Positions 1 to 8,352 of a stretch of 57,572 nt of DNA are shown in pieces. Source of the DNA: a virus; the IMG/VR virus record IMGVR_UViG_3300032053_005511, positions 1 through 57,572 of that record; one strand, written 5' to 3'. Numbering within the stretch: position 1 is the stretch's first letter; each line of letters starts with the position of its first letter. The translations under genes were made by a program, and so were the position numbers. The notes beneath the pieces are model-generated. The model worked only from the letters and a program-made list of their open reading frames with translations, had not been told where the DNA came from and ran no database searches.

Positions 1-349
1 GCAGGTTCATATGCTTCCGTAGTTCTAGAGCTATTAGATCTGGCTCCGCCTCTTTCTCCTCAGGGCCAAACTCAGAAGTATCTCCAGAAGACTTCTGCTT
101 GATGATGAGCTTGTAGAGGAGGCGTCGGTACCGGTGACCAATCTTCACCATGTTATCGACGAAGATGTACGTGTCGTCCATCGGCGGGGATACCGCATCG
201 TATGGCCCCTCAGCACCCTCTGAACGGAGAACCTGAAAGGTATAGTCGAGCACATCTTCGCTCGTCGACTCCAACTCCCACGATATCTCGTTGAAGTCTG
301 CGTCTAACGAGCGAATCTTCAGTGCTCTAACTACTAGAGGTACAGGCAT
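1..349 (-). CDS. Partial virion-like protein with fibronectin III-like segment
   Basis: The 3' end of this gene lies outside the window. I translated it from the ATG at 349-347, and about 116 residues are visible. The pattern of an ISWEL strand, a YTFQVLRS strand and a late YKLIIK strand looks like a fibronectin type III beta-sandwich, a fold common in phage tail and baseplate proteins. That is a pattern judgement only. The start is 9 bases after the stop of the upstream minus-strand gene at 358, so it belongs to the same operon. The upstream Shine-Dalgarno is weak. The function is unknown; a tail or neck component is most likely from context. Confidence 0.6.
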   Translation of the reverse strand, partial: MPVPLVVRALKIRSLDADFNEISWELESTSEDVLDYTFQVLRSEGAEGPYDAVSPPMDDTYIFVDNMVKIGHRYRRLLYKLIIKQKSSGDTSEFGPEEKEAEPDLIALELRKHMNL

Positions 350-357
350 TCAACAGC

Positions 358-1365
358 CTAGCGACGATTGTCATCGCTCTTAGTAGCCCTACCAAGTGCC
401 ATAGTCCCAAGAGTCCCAGCTGTCGCCAACCCTGCTGCAGCTCCAGGGCTCTTCTTAATGAAGCTACCAACTCTGTCGACAGCCTGGTTACCACGGGCCT
501 TCAGGTAGTTGTTGCTTTTGTCCTTAACAAACTGACCTGTAAAGTCATCTGTCCAATTACCCTTTGTACCTTTGGCTACTGCCTGTTCTGCCACGTTACC
601 CACACCCTTGAGGGTCTTACCCACAAACTTAGCAGCTCCACTAACACCACCTGCCATGTCACCGAGTACACCAGCCTTCTTAACCTGCGCTAAGCTCTTC
701 ATAGCCAGTGGTCCTGGTGTCAACGGAGCAGCCTTAGGCGTAGGTAGCTTAGGGTCCTGAATGTGCTCGTAATCAGCAGCATTGAGAGCTAGCTTCTGGA
801 GAGCTAGAGCAAACGCCTGCTTCTTCTTACCTATATTTTTAGTGAGCGCCTTTAATTCCTTGAGTGTAAAAGCCCGCTTCTCTGACCCCACCTTCACAGA
901 AACAGGGTTAGCTGCAGCTGCTGGACCAGGTGAGGCAGCTTCTACTGGGAGCTCAGGCGGTGCGCCTTCGGCAGGAGCTGGCATGCCACCACCGGCAGCC
1001 TGGCCCTCTTGCTGAACGAGCTGTAGATCTAGAAGCTTCTTCTGGATACGCAGCTGGTCCATCTCCTGGTCCTGCTTGTCCCACATCTGACGACGCTCGT
1101 TATTCGTCTGCTGCTTCTGGAGGTCCATCTCCAGGGTTTTCTGCTCTAGCTGCAGCGCCTGGTCGAATAGAGGAGAACCCTTGAACTTCTCTAGCCAGTC
1201 GTAGTCCCCACCAGAATCACAACCAAGATGCGCCAGCTTCACCTCACCAGACGCAAGCGCCTGTAGGTAGTCGTTAGGGAGCTGCTTTAGGAGGTCAACC
1301 GTGTACTCCTTACCAGCAGCGGTCTTCTCATGGTCGTAGGCAACCTTCAAAAATGTATCGAGCAT
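358..1365 (-). CDS. Virion-associated protein with coiled coil, unknown function
   Basis: This is a 335-residue protein that I do not recognise by family. The N-terminus carries the FLKVA type of motif (hydrophobic-x-K-x-A) seen at the start of many proteins in this virion block. Residues of about 70-120 are a Q/K/E-rich coiled coil. A Pro/Ala/Gly linker follows (about 125-155), then a Lys-rich helical part and an Ala/Gly-rich C-terminus that could insert in a membrane. Lys-X-Ala tripeptides occur at several places. The gene starts 2 bases after the stop of the 851-residue gene, so the two are co-transcribed. A role as an internal or ejected virion protein is plausible but unproven. Confidence 0.7.
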   Translation of the reverse strand: MLDTFLKVAYDHEKTAAGKEYTVDLLKQLPNDYLQALASGEVKLAHLGCDSGGDYDWLEKFKGSPLFDQALQLEQKTLEMDLQKQQTNNERRQMWDKQDQEMDQLRIQKKLLDLQLVQQEGQAAGGGMPAPAEGAPPELPVEAASPGPAAAANPVSVKVGSEKRAFTLKELKALTKNIGKKKQAFALALQKLALNAADYEHIQDPKLPTPKAAPLTPGPLAMKSLAQVKKAGVLGDMAGGVSGAAKFVGKTLKGVGNVAEQAVAKGTKGNWTDDFTGQFVKDKSNNYLKARGNQAVDRVGSFIKKSPGAAAGLATAGTLGTMALGRATKSDDNRR

Positions 1366-1367
1366 GG

Positions 1368-3923
1368 TCAGCTCCTTAGATCGTTAGAGTCTTGTAGTAT
1401 TTTAGGCATCTGCTTCTGTATGTGATGACCAGTTAGGCCACCAATAGCTGCACCAGTAGCTGTCGCTGCTACAGGATGAGCCGCAGATAGTTCAGACATA
1501 GCCTGACGCATCTTCGCTTTAGCAAGAGCAAGTGCGTCACCAAAGGTGCTGTGGTCCCTAGCTTCTAGCCCTTGGACACGTTGAGCATCAGCAGCTGGGT
1601 CAGCATGACGAGACTCCATGTAACCGCCTACGCCACCAAGAGTTGCCCCGATAGCAGCACCAGCAGCACCAGCCATCTTCTTCTTAGGTTTCTCTTCCTT
1701 CTTATGCTTATGCAATATACTAGCGCCAGTTAAAGGAGCACCAACACCTAAGGCACCTAAGGCTGCACGAGACCTAGCCTTACTGACTGCTGAATACTCC
1801 CCCTCCAGATCACGCCGGCCCTTCGTCCGGGCCGCCAGCCACTTTTCTAGACCTCCACCTTCCACGGGCCCGCTCCAGCCGTTAGTGTCTTCATGACGTC
1901 TCTCTAACTTTTTGGCTTTAGACCCAGTTAGGAGCTCACCCACACGCTTGAAACCCTTGGACTTTGGAAGAGGAATACGCTGGGTATATCCAGGAGCCCG
2001 ACCAGCCTTCTTCTCCTGCACAGCCGGTACATCACTGTGCCTAGCCATTTCTGGATACTTCCTAGCTACGTCCTTGTAGACTTCGGCCTTCTCCTTAGGA
2101 GAACCAAACTGGCCTACACGGCTAAGGGCATTGGCTGCATGACGTCGATCTTCAATCGGGTACTTAGGTGCACCAGTGTCTGACTGCTTTGCAGAGAGTG
2201 CAAAGTTTGTAGACTTGATCTTGTCCCTAGCTGCTTCAGTTAGCTCAGAGCCCACCTTGACGCTGAGGTTAGTAGCTGGCGTTGTCGTAGCTGCCGTAGG
2301 CGGAGTGCCGGTAGCGTTGGCATTCTGTGGCGCTGCACCAGCTGGTGGAGCTGCACCTGGAGCTCCTTGTGCGCCTTCGGCAGCTACAGCTGGTCCTTGC
2401 GAACCACCGGTGCCACCAGAGCTCTCACCACCGATGCCGCTATCAACACCGGACTGAGCTGTGCCTGGGTCTAGCGCCATGCCCTGGTTAGCCTGTTGCT
2501 GAGCGACAGCGTTAGGGTCACCAGCTGCAGCAGCCTGGTCAACCTGCTGTTGCTGCATGGACTGTCCCTGTACTGGGGTCTGAGGAGTAGCCGGATCTTG
2601 AGCAGCCAGATCCATAAGCTGGGTCCTCATACGCTCCAGACCTAGCCGCATGTTGGCTGACATCTGAGCTGACTGAGTAGCCTCCTGCTGAGACTGTAGT
2701 GCCTGCTGCGAAGCTGCCTGAGCCTCAGTACCACTGATAGCTACCTGATTCTGCATCTCAGATAGCTGCTGAGCTTGCTGCTCTGCCTGCTGCTGAGCTG
2801 CCTGAGCCTGCAGCTTCTGCGTCTCTAGTTGCTGGCGGTAGAACGTAGACTCGTTCATATTCTGGGCCTGCTGAGCTATCTGCTCTGCTGCCAGGTAGTT
2901 TGTGGGCATCGTCTTAGCCGGTGTGGGCGCAGACATCTGAGCACCCTCAGTAGCTGCTCCACCAATCTCACCATCAGCCAGCTTATGGAGCGCTAAACTA
3001 AAGCGCATCTTGACAGCAGCTGCGCTCTTCTCACGTATCTCTTTTACTTGTGCACGAATAGCCGAACGATTATGTGGAGATGACGTACGATGAGTCTTAC
3101 CCGCCTGAGTATGCTGCGCTTTCAACGAGCCTGTTAATTTGGAGGCGTCTTCCGCCATGTTTAACGTATAGGGTTTCTTACCAGTACGCTTAAACACCTT
3201 GTCAGCAGCAGCTACTAACTTCTTATCTGCCCAATCTATACTAGCAGCTGTCTTACCCGCCTGATCAGTAGGCGCAGGAATACTTTCAGTGCTAGCTGGC
3301 TCAACTGGTGCTGCCAGTGGCTGAGCCATTGGGTCACCTGGCATACCTGGGAGGGCCTTACCATGTAGTACCGGCTGGTGAGCCTCTTGCGGCAGTAGCT
3401 GCCAGAGCTCATCAAGATGATGAAGCTCATTGGTGAGGAACTGCTCGATGTCGTACTTAGATGGGTTCTCCCCCATCATGGAGTGGAGAATCTTCCACTT
3501 GGCAATACCCTCTTGCTCATACCGAATCATTGTCTGGATGATGTCAGTAGCCTCAGAGGAGGCAGGAGGTGGCTCTATCTCCCCGATCTGAATCGGCCCA
3601 CCAAGTACAGACATGCGGCGAAGAAGATAATTCGCATGCTCTAGTTCCTTCTCAGCGTGCTCCTCAAACTCTTCAGCAATACTGCTGTGAGCCAGATCAC
3701 GAAGGCTATTAGCATAGACGTGGTAAGCCATCATGGTCTTGAACTCGTTCTCAACGAGCTCTTTCATGACCCCTATGACTTCTTCTACTGGGGCTTCGAA
3801 CTCGCCCTCAAGCATACCAGTCTCGTCAGGCGGGTCTGTAACCGCTGCTGTCTTCAACTTGATGAAAAAAGAAGAAGCATCAGCCAGTGGGATAGAGTAA
3901 CTGAGCCGGTCAAAAGCGTTCAT
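1368..3923 (-). CDS. Large virion protein with N-terminal ferritin-like di-iron domain
   Basis: This 851-residue protein has several parts. Residues of about 50-175 match a bacterioferritin-type four-helix bundle. The ligand set is complete: E60 (with Y67 seven residues on, as in bacterioferritin), E93-x-x-H96, E136 or E138, and E166-x-x-H169. The loop after helix B reads LGGPIQ, like the LxGxP loop of the family. Residues of about 340-450 are a Gln-rich coiled coil, followed by a Gly/Ala/Pro linker. The C-terminus has glycine-zipper stretches (GAAGAAIGATLGGVGG and GAAIGGLTG) that could cross a membrane. The start has a strong GGAGGAGT site. The layout suggests a virion protein that binds or oxidises iron, or that reuses the fold as a scaffold. 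That role is inference. Confidence 0.8.
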   Translation of the reverse strand: MNAFDRLSYSIPLADASSFFIKLKTAAVTDPPDETGMLEGEFEAPVEEVIGVMKELVENEFKTMMAYHVYANSLRDLAHSSIAEEFEEHAEKELEHANYLLRRMSVLGGPIQIGEIEPPPASSEATDIIQTMIRYEQEGIAKWKILHSMMGENPSKYDIEQFLTNELHHLDELWQLLPQEAHQPVLHGKALPGMPGDPMAQPLAAPVEPASTESIPAPTDQAGKTAASIDWADKKLVAAADKVFKRTGKKPYTLNMAEDASKLTGSLKAQHTQAGKTHRTSSPHNRSAIRAQVKEIREKSAAAVKMRFSLALHKLADGEIGGAATEGAQMSAPTPAKTMPTNYLAAEQIAQQAQNMNESTFYRQQLETQKLQAQAAQQQAEQQAQQLSEMQNQVAISGTEAQAASQQALQSQQEATQSAQMSANMRLGLERMRTQLMDLAAQDPATPQTPVQGQSMQQQQVDQAAAAGDPNAVAQQQANQGMALDPGTAQSGVDSGIGGESSGGTGGSQGPAVAAEGAQGAPGAAPPAGAAPQNANATGTPPTAATTTPATNLSVKVGSELTEAARDKIKSTNFALSAKQSDTGAPKYPIEDRRHAANALSRVGQFGSPKEKAEVYKDVARKYPEMARHSDVPAVQEKKAGRAPGYTQRIPLPKSKGFKRVGELLTGSKAKKLERRHEDTNGWSGPVEGGGLEKWLAARTKGRRDLEGEYSAVSKARSRAALGALGVGAPLTGASILHKHKKEEKPKKKMAGAAGAAIGATLGGVGGYMESRHADPAADAQRVQGLEARDHSTFGDALALAKAKMRQAMSELSAAHPVAATATGAAIGGLTGHHIQKQMPKILQDSNDLRS

Positions 3924-3924
3924 A

Positions 3925-4392
3925 TCACTCCTCCGTGATAACTAGAAAACCATCATCGGTGGGCAGCATCTGTACCAACCTAGGGGCTGCAGCAAGACCA
4001 TACTTAACACCCACGGTGTTCACAGCTGTGGTGAACCCCAGCGCTGCGTTGGCCGTACCTGTCTTGTCTAGTGAGACACCTGATGTGGGTGTTACCTCAA
4101 CTATAGACATACGGTTAGTATTACCATCGGCTATGAAGCTCACGCGGACAGTGGCCACCGCTGCTTCTATCTGAGTCTTGATCTCCTTTGGGGACAGCAG
4201 TTGCTGGGCACCCTCAGGATTCGTATCTAGGGTAACCGTAGTCACTGACGGGCTCAGAAACTTCAGTGTCAGCCCATCCAACCCATAGATACCTAGGGCA
4301 GGTAACCCAGCACCACCGGTAACTCCGCCCTGAAGCAGTAGCTCTACGTCACGAATGTTCTTAGAGGCCTTACGGATAACTATCTTGGGCAT
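3925..4392 (-). CDS. Small virion protein, probable tail or neck component
   Basis: This is a 155-residue beta-rich protein with no catalytic motif. It has alternating Thr/Val/Ser strands, an LSPKEIKTQIEAA helix and a TANAALGF loop, a style common in phage tail and head-tail joining proteins. I cannot name a family with certainty. Its stop lies 1 base before the start codon of the 851-residue gene, so translation is probably coupled. It contains a single KAS (Lys-X-Ala) near the N-terminus. Being inside the virion operon is the main support for a structural role. Confidence 0.65.
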   Translation of the reverse strand: MPKIVIRKASKNIRDVELLLQGGVTGGAGLPALGIYGLDGLTLKFLSPSVTTVTLDTNPEGAQQLLSPKEIKTQIEAAVATVRVSFIADGNTNRMSIVEVTPTSGVSLDKTGTANAALGFTTAVNTVGVKYGLAAAPRLVQMLPTDDGFLVITEE

Positions 4393-4400
4393 ATAGACCT

Positions 4401-4901
4401 TTAGTAACTGAGGTAGGTTGCGTTAACTGCCCAGAGCTCACTGTGCACACCTGGGTTATTGGGACCCAAGATCTGCTCTATGTTCATGGCAACTTTTACT
4501 CTCTGCTTCTGCTGTTCAGTAGTCGACTTGAAATACTGCAGCCAGTTCATGAGTAATGGAGTCTTGTCGTTAACGCCTACGTTGATGCCACCGTTGGAGT
4601 AGTTGATGTGATTACGCGTCTGAAGTAGACCCACTGATTCTATCAGTGATTCCACCGTCATGCGTAGGAGCAGGTGGTGCTGTTGCCTTTGGAGTAGGTC
4701 TTCTAGACTGATACTCCCCAGTGGGGGCGTACCGTTGAAGTCCGACATGGCATCCAGGACAGCCCAAGCAATCATACGATCGCTGGACTCTTCACCAGCG
4801 ATGATTCGATTCAGTTCAGGAAAGTCCCGTATGTACAAGCGCACCATCTGGACAAAGTCCTGCATGGTGGCGCTCATACCTGTAATACCCTGAAGGGCCA
4901 C
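4401..4901 (-). CDS. Virion protein, possible head-tail adaptor
   Basis: This 166-residue protein is mostly alpha-helical. It has a conserved-looking central stretch, NHINYSNGGINVGVNDK (about residues 97-113), followed by a Trp/Phe-containing helix. Similar NYS-GG-V-DK segments occur in structural proteins of large phages as far as I recall, but I cannot assign a precise function. It sits 5 bases after the 171-residue gene and 8 bases before the next, within the virion operon. A neck, adaptor or completion protein is one possibility. It has almost no Lys-X-Ala motifs, unlike the presumed inner-head proteins. Confidence 0.65.
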   Translation of the reverse strand: MALQGITGMSATMQDFVQMVRLYIRDFPELNRIIAGEESSDRMIAWAVLDAMSDFNGTPPLGSISLEDLLQRQQHHLLLRMTVESLIESVGLLQTRNHINYSNGGINVGVNDKTPLLMNWLQYFKSTTEQQKQRVKVAMNIEQILGPNNPGVHSELWAVNATYLSY

Positions 4902-4906
4902 GAGTG

Positions 4907-5422
4907 TTACTTCCTTGTATTACGCCGAAGGGTAGCAGGGTCTAACGGTACATCGTCAGGCTCGTCTGTCTCTTCGGTCTCTTCGTCGTCATCCTTCTCG
5001 TCTGCTTCTTCCTTAGCTAGAGCAGCAATGACAGAAGGGATCACCGAGGCCTCATCCAGGGCCTTACCAGTCAGGTATGGCCGCATCTTCTCACCAGACG
5101 GCGTATCAGTAGCCGCTGTGTCGAGAGGTGGGTTGGGGAGGGGTAGAGTGGGGGTGAGTGGGGCGGGCTGTAGATTAGTTAGATCTACGACCCGCCTACC
5201 AACAACCGTCAACACCTGGAGGCGGCCGTCAGCGACAGCCTGCTTGAACTCCGCCAGGTGTAGCAACAGGTTGGCCTCTGTGATCTGCAGAGTCCTACTG
5301 GGCTTTACGAGGAACTTGCCACCAGCCATCTTCTGTACAGCAGAGTGGTGCTGTGCAGCCTTCATACGCTGTAGTCTGGTGTGCCTGGACTTGGTCATAC
5401 TGACCAATAGGTATTCTGCCAT
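4907..5422 (-). CDS. Unknown virion-operon protein with acidic tail
   Basis: I do not recognise this 171-residue protein. The N-terminal 60 residues are basic and helical and contain KFLVKPSRTLQITE, which reads like a small beta domain. The middle is Pro/Thr-rich, and residues of about 135-160 are strongly acidic (DEKDDDEETEETDEPDD). I chose the ATG at 5422 rather than the GTG one codon upstream because a GGAGAG ribosome site lies 7 bases before the ATG. The acidic tail could bind a basic partner during assembly; nothing more can be said. Confidence 0.65.
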   Translation of the reverse strand: MAEYLLVSMTKSRHTRLQRMKAAQHHSAVQKMAGGKFLVKPSRTLQITEANLLLHLAEFKQAVADGRLQVLTVVGRRVVDLTNLQPAPLTPTLPLPNPPLDTAATDTPSGEKMRPYLTGKALDEASVIPSVIAALAKEEADEKDDDEETEETDEPDDVPLDPATLRRNTRK

Positions 5423-5451
5423 CACTTCTCTCCTGTATTAGCTAGGTAAAC

Positions 5452-6123
5452 TCAGAGGGCCCCGTCGTACTCGTAGTACACCGCGTAGTCCTTGACACCA
5501 TCTGGCGCAGCCGCCGGGGTGTAAAGACCAGCAGTGGTTAGGGTACCGGTGGTCACAACCACACCGACAGCAATCTCACGGATAGGAGCAACCAAGCCAG
5601 CCCTGCTCTTAGGAACCTCTGATACACCAAGACCAGCTCCAACACCGATGGAGATCGTCGCGGCAGTACCATCGGCAGCGGCATAGACCACACTCGCGAT
5701 CGTCGAGAACGGCTTGACGCCAGTCGCGATAGTAGCGGTCTGAGCCACCGTGATGGTCTCGGTCTGGGCCTTACCACGGTAGGTACCAGTCACCACGGCG
5801 GTGGCCGGTGCATCAGCAGGGGTTACCCCAGCCGTCGTCAGGGTGATGTTGCGGGGGAACGCCGCCAACTTGGCGATACCAGGTGCCAGGAACGTCGAGA
5901 CCGTCTGAGGTGCCACGGTTGTAGCAGCCGCAGCCGCAAGGTCAGCAGCACCAGCCGCTGCCGCGTTGGTGAACTCCTCAACCCCTATGGCAGCCAAAGG
6001 AGCCAAGGTGACCAGTACGTCATTACGAACGTCCGCTATCTCACCAGGTAAACCACCAGCGCCCCTCACGAGATGGGCTAGGCGGGCTTGCTGCGTGCTA
6101 AACAATCCAGATCCAGTAGTCAT
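5452..6123 (-). CDS. Probable head structural or decoration protein
   Basis: This 223-residue protein is rich in Ala, Thr, Val and Gly. After an N-terminal helical part (about 1-75) come repeated beta-strand segments such as ITLTTAGVTPADAPATAVVT and ISIGVGAGLGV. This layout is typical of abundant phage head or tail surface proteins. The gene directly follows the major capsid gene, separated by two hairpins, which fits a highly made decoration or stabilising protein. It uses a GGAG site placed 11 bases upstream across a run of seven A residues. The exact position in the virion is inferred. Confidence 0.65.
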   Translation of the reverse strand: MTTGSGLFSTQQARLAHLVRGAGGLPGEIADVRNDVLVTLAPLAAIGVEEFTNAAAAGAADLAAAAATTVAPQTVSTFLAPGIAKLAAFPRNITLTTAGVTPADAPATAVVTGTYRGKAQTETITVAQTATIATGVKPFSTIASVVYAAADGTAATISIGVGAGLGVSEVPKSRAGLVAPIREIAVGVVVTTGTLTTAGLYTPAAAPDGVKDYAVYYEYDGAL

Positions 6124-6169
6124 TTGTTTTTTTCTCCGAGTGGAAGGAAATCTTGGTCACTTTAAACTT

Positions 6170-6231
6170 GAAGGGCGCCGGGCCATCCGGCTCCGACGCC
6201 CTTCGAGCAGTCCACTGTACAGAGTACAGTG
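6170..6231 (-). promoter_or_regulatory. Two hairpins between capsid gene and next gene
   Basis: The 124-base gap after the capsid gene holds two inverted repeats. The first (6213-6231) is an 8-bp stem CACTGTAC/GTACAGTG with a 3-nt loop. The second (6170-6204) is an 8-bp stem GAAGGGCG/CGCCCTTC with further inner CCGG pairing. Neither is followed by a clear T run on the minus strand, so they fit an attenuator, an RNA-processing site or a 3'-end stabiliser better than a simple terminator. Such elements would let the capsid transcript reach a higher level than its downstream genes. Confidence 0.55.
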
Positions 6232-6247
6232 TTCTTGTTCTCTCAGA

Positions 6248-7372
6248 TCAGAACTGGCTGACCTGCGGGAACTTGAGGCCCTGGTCAACACGGTTGTTCA
6301 CCGCGCCGAGCTGGTCCTCATCCGTTGGGATGAAGTTGGCGAGCAGCGAGTCAGCATTCGTCGTCGGGTTCGCGTCACCAGAGTAGAGCTCTAGCTTACG
6401 AACAGACGCGATGTTGATGATGCCCATACCAATGTCTTCCCAGGCCTGGAAGGTGATCGTGTTCGCGATCTTGTCGATGTAGAACTTCGTGTTGTTAAGC
6501 ACGTAGAACTTACCGAAGAACTCAGGACGCGTGAACACGTACACGTTGCCGCGACGGAGGATGTCCGTCTTGATCGTACGGATGTACGGACGACCGAGCA
6601 GCGTGTTGTACTTGTAGCCGTCAACTGCAGTCTCGGACTGCATGCGATCACCGAAGTCCTCAAGGGTCCACTGAAGGATGTCGTCCCAGTCGACCTCCGT
6701 CATGAGGATGCGCTCGGCACGGAGACGGTTCCCGTCAAGAAGCTTGAACAGGTTGACCACATCCGGGCGCTGGATCGGACGGACAGTGGCGTCATCGACG
6801 CCAGCCGTACGAGCTAGCTCACCCTTGATGATCGAGAACTCGACCACGGAAGCCGCATTGATGTTCGTCCAGTTGAGCGCCGTAGACACGCCACCGTTGG
6901 CCTCTGTCTGTAGCGCCTGGCAGGCCGCCTCAATGTGGATGAGGAACTCACGGTCCTCAATCTCCTGGATATCCTTTACCGAGTTCTCCTCGATAATCTT
7001 GGTGATGGGCATCTCGTAGGCGAGAAGCTCCTGCTCTGTCTTCTGGAAGATCTCAGAGCTGATCGTGTAGAACGCGATCTCGGCCTTCGCCCCGCGAATG
7101 AACCGTGCCGTGGGCTGTCCACGGAACGTGATCGACATCGCTCGGCTCTTCGGCTCAACATCGACGATCTTCACTAGCGTGTCGTGATTAACCGACCGCT
7201 GGCAATCCGCCCGTGTGACCTGCTCAGGCGGAAGGATCTTCCGCGCAAAGCTAACCTCACGAAGACGGTCTCGAATGTACGAGCCACCATACTCCGCGAT
7301 CTTTTCCTTACCCTCAGCCGATGAAAGCTTCTGGGTAAAGAGCTCATTCAGCATACGTGCCGGGACGCTCAT
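6248..7372 (-). CDS. Major capsid protein, HK97-like
   Basis: This 374-residue protein is assigned as the major capsid protein. Evidence: its size; its position between two decoration-like genes and downstream of scaffold- and protease-like genes; codon choice that is more GC-biased and uniform than its neighbours, as expected for a very highly made protein; and a sequence with a long spine-like helix (about 140-175) followed by beta strands and a long P-domain-like C-terminal region. The residues YVFTRPEFFGKFYVLNNTKF are typical of the large-phage capsid style I know. The start follows an AGGAG site (leader CAAGGATTAGGAG). The shell fold itself cannot be proven by reading. Confidence 0.75.
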   Translation of the reverse strand: MSVPARMLNELFTQKLSSAEGKEKIAEYGGSYIRDRLREVSFARKILPPEQVTRADCQRSVNHDTLVKIVDVEPKSRAMSITFRGQPTARFIRGAKAEIAFYTISSEIFQKTEQELLAYEMPITKIIEENSVKDIQEIEDREFLIHIEAACQALQTEANGGVSTALNWTNINAASVVEFSIIKGELARTAGVDDATVRPIQRPDVVNLFKLLDGNRLRAERILMTEVDWDDILQWTLEDFGDRMQSETAVDGYKYNTLLGRPYIRTIKTDILRRGNVYVFTRPEFFGKFYVLNNTKFYIDKIANTITFQAWEDIGMGIINIASVRKLELYSGDANPTTNADSLLANFIPTDEDQLGAVNNRVDQGLKFPQVSQF

Positions 7373-7406
7373 TTGTTCTTCTCCTAATCCTTGTCAGAGC
7401 TCGGGA

Positions 7407-7931
7407 TTAGACCCGGCTACCGTTGATGAACCGAAGCTTGCCACCGTTGCTGGCGGGTAGCCGAGAAACGAAGCCTACAACGGGGTTAGTATCCGCAGCT
7501 CCACCATGGCCAACTAGCCCGGTGAACTTACGGGCGCCAATCACAATGGTCGCAACCTTGAGTGGCTGCATAACCGTAGTAATAGGAGCTCCTCCGCCAA
7601 TTGTCACCGAGGCATCAAAGATACGAGTATCGAACTCGTAATCTCCACGCCAGAGGATCATCGTCTTACGCTGTGACATCGCCTGCACATCGTAACGACC
7701 ACGCTCCATGAAAACCGGGAAGGTCTTGATGAGCGCCGGGTCACCAGTGGCCGTGACATCGCTGCCACGCACTAGCTTATAGGCGCTGTTGATGGTTGCC
7801 CACTCACCATCCACTAGCGCCACTGAGTTCAGTGGGTCAGCTAGGGTCGGATCGTTAAGTGGGAAGTCCCTACGCTGAACCGGTAGTATGTCACTGACCG
7901 GTTCAAAATTGATTCGCTGCACGGTGCTCAT
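7407..7931 (-). CDS. Probable capsid decoration protein
   Basis: This 174-residue beta-rich protein lies immediately upstream of the major capsid gene. It contains VALVDGEWATIN, a KLVRGSD turn, and VFMERGRYDVQAM, a set of short strands and turns I associate with phage head decoration or auxiliary proteins. It has no catalytic motif and no Lys-X-Ala enrichment. Its leader (CAAGGATTCAGGAG) closely matches the capsid gene's leader, suggesting matched translation of two abundant shell components. Confidence 0.6.
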   Translation of the reverse strand: MSTVQRINFEPVSDILPVQRRDFPLNDPTLADPLNSVALVDGEWATINSAYKLVRGSDVTATGDPALIKTFPVFMERGRYDVQAMSQRKTMILWRGDYEFDTRIFDASVTIGGGAPITTVMQPLKVATIVIGARKFTGLVGHGGAADTNPVVGFVSRLPASNGGKLRFINGSRV

Positions 7932-7953
7932 GAATATCCTCCTGAATCCTTGG

Positions 7954-8319
7954 TCAGCCTACGTCCCCGACTAGGAACCTTTCGAAGTCGGTATGTCCGG
8001 CTCCTTGGGTCACCGAGTCGTGGTGAACACTTGCGGTCTTAAATCCCATGTTGGGACCGACCATCTCAACCGCTTGTTTGATTACTTCGAATTTGCCCCG
8101 CTCTGCCTCTTTTTCAAGATGGTCAGCTAGCGAAGCAAAATCTGTGTCTGTCTCCAGACCCTTGTGGTGCATCATGGCAGCAAGCTTCTCGGCATCAAGA
8201 CGCCGCTCTAGATGAGCAAGCTTCTCAACAGCAGAGTCACGCTCGGCCGCGACGCTCATCAGAACAACTTGAGTGTCCTGTAGAACCTGAGAGATCTTTT
8301 CGTTACTTAGCTTTTCCAT
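7954..8319 (-). CDS. Small coiled-coil protein, possible scaffold component
   Basis: This 121-residue protein starts MEKLSNEKIS and is mostly a coiled coil over residues of about 5-85 (SAVEKLAHLERRLDAEKLAA). The C-terminus is short and less ordered. Lys-X-Ala occurs several times (EKLA, EKLA, EKEA, GFKTAS), as in the neighbouring presumed inner-head proteins. Small size, coiled coil and its place between the capsid and scaffold-like genes suggest an assembly or inner core role. I do not recognise a named family. Confidence 0.6.
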   Translation of the reverse strand: MEKLSNEKISQVLQDTQVVLMSVAAERDSAVEKLAHLERRLDAEKLAAMMHHKGLETDTDFASLADHLEKEAERGKFEVIKQAVEMVGPNMGFKTASVHHDSVTQGAGHTDFERFLVGDVG

Positions 8320-8352
8320 GAAGTAGTCCTTAGTATTCTACACTCAGGATGC

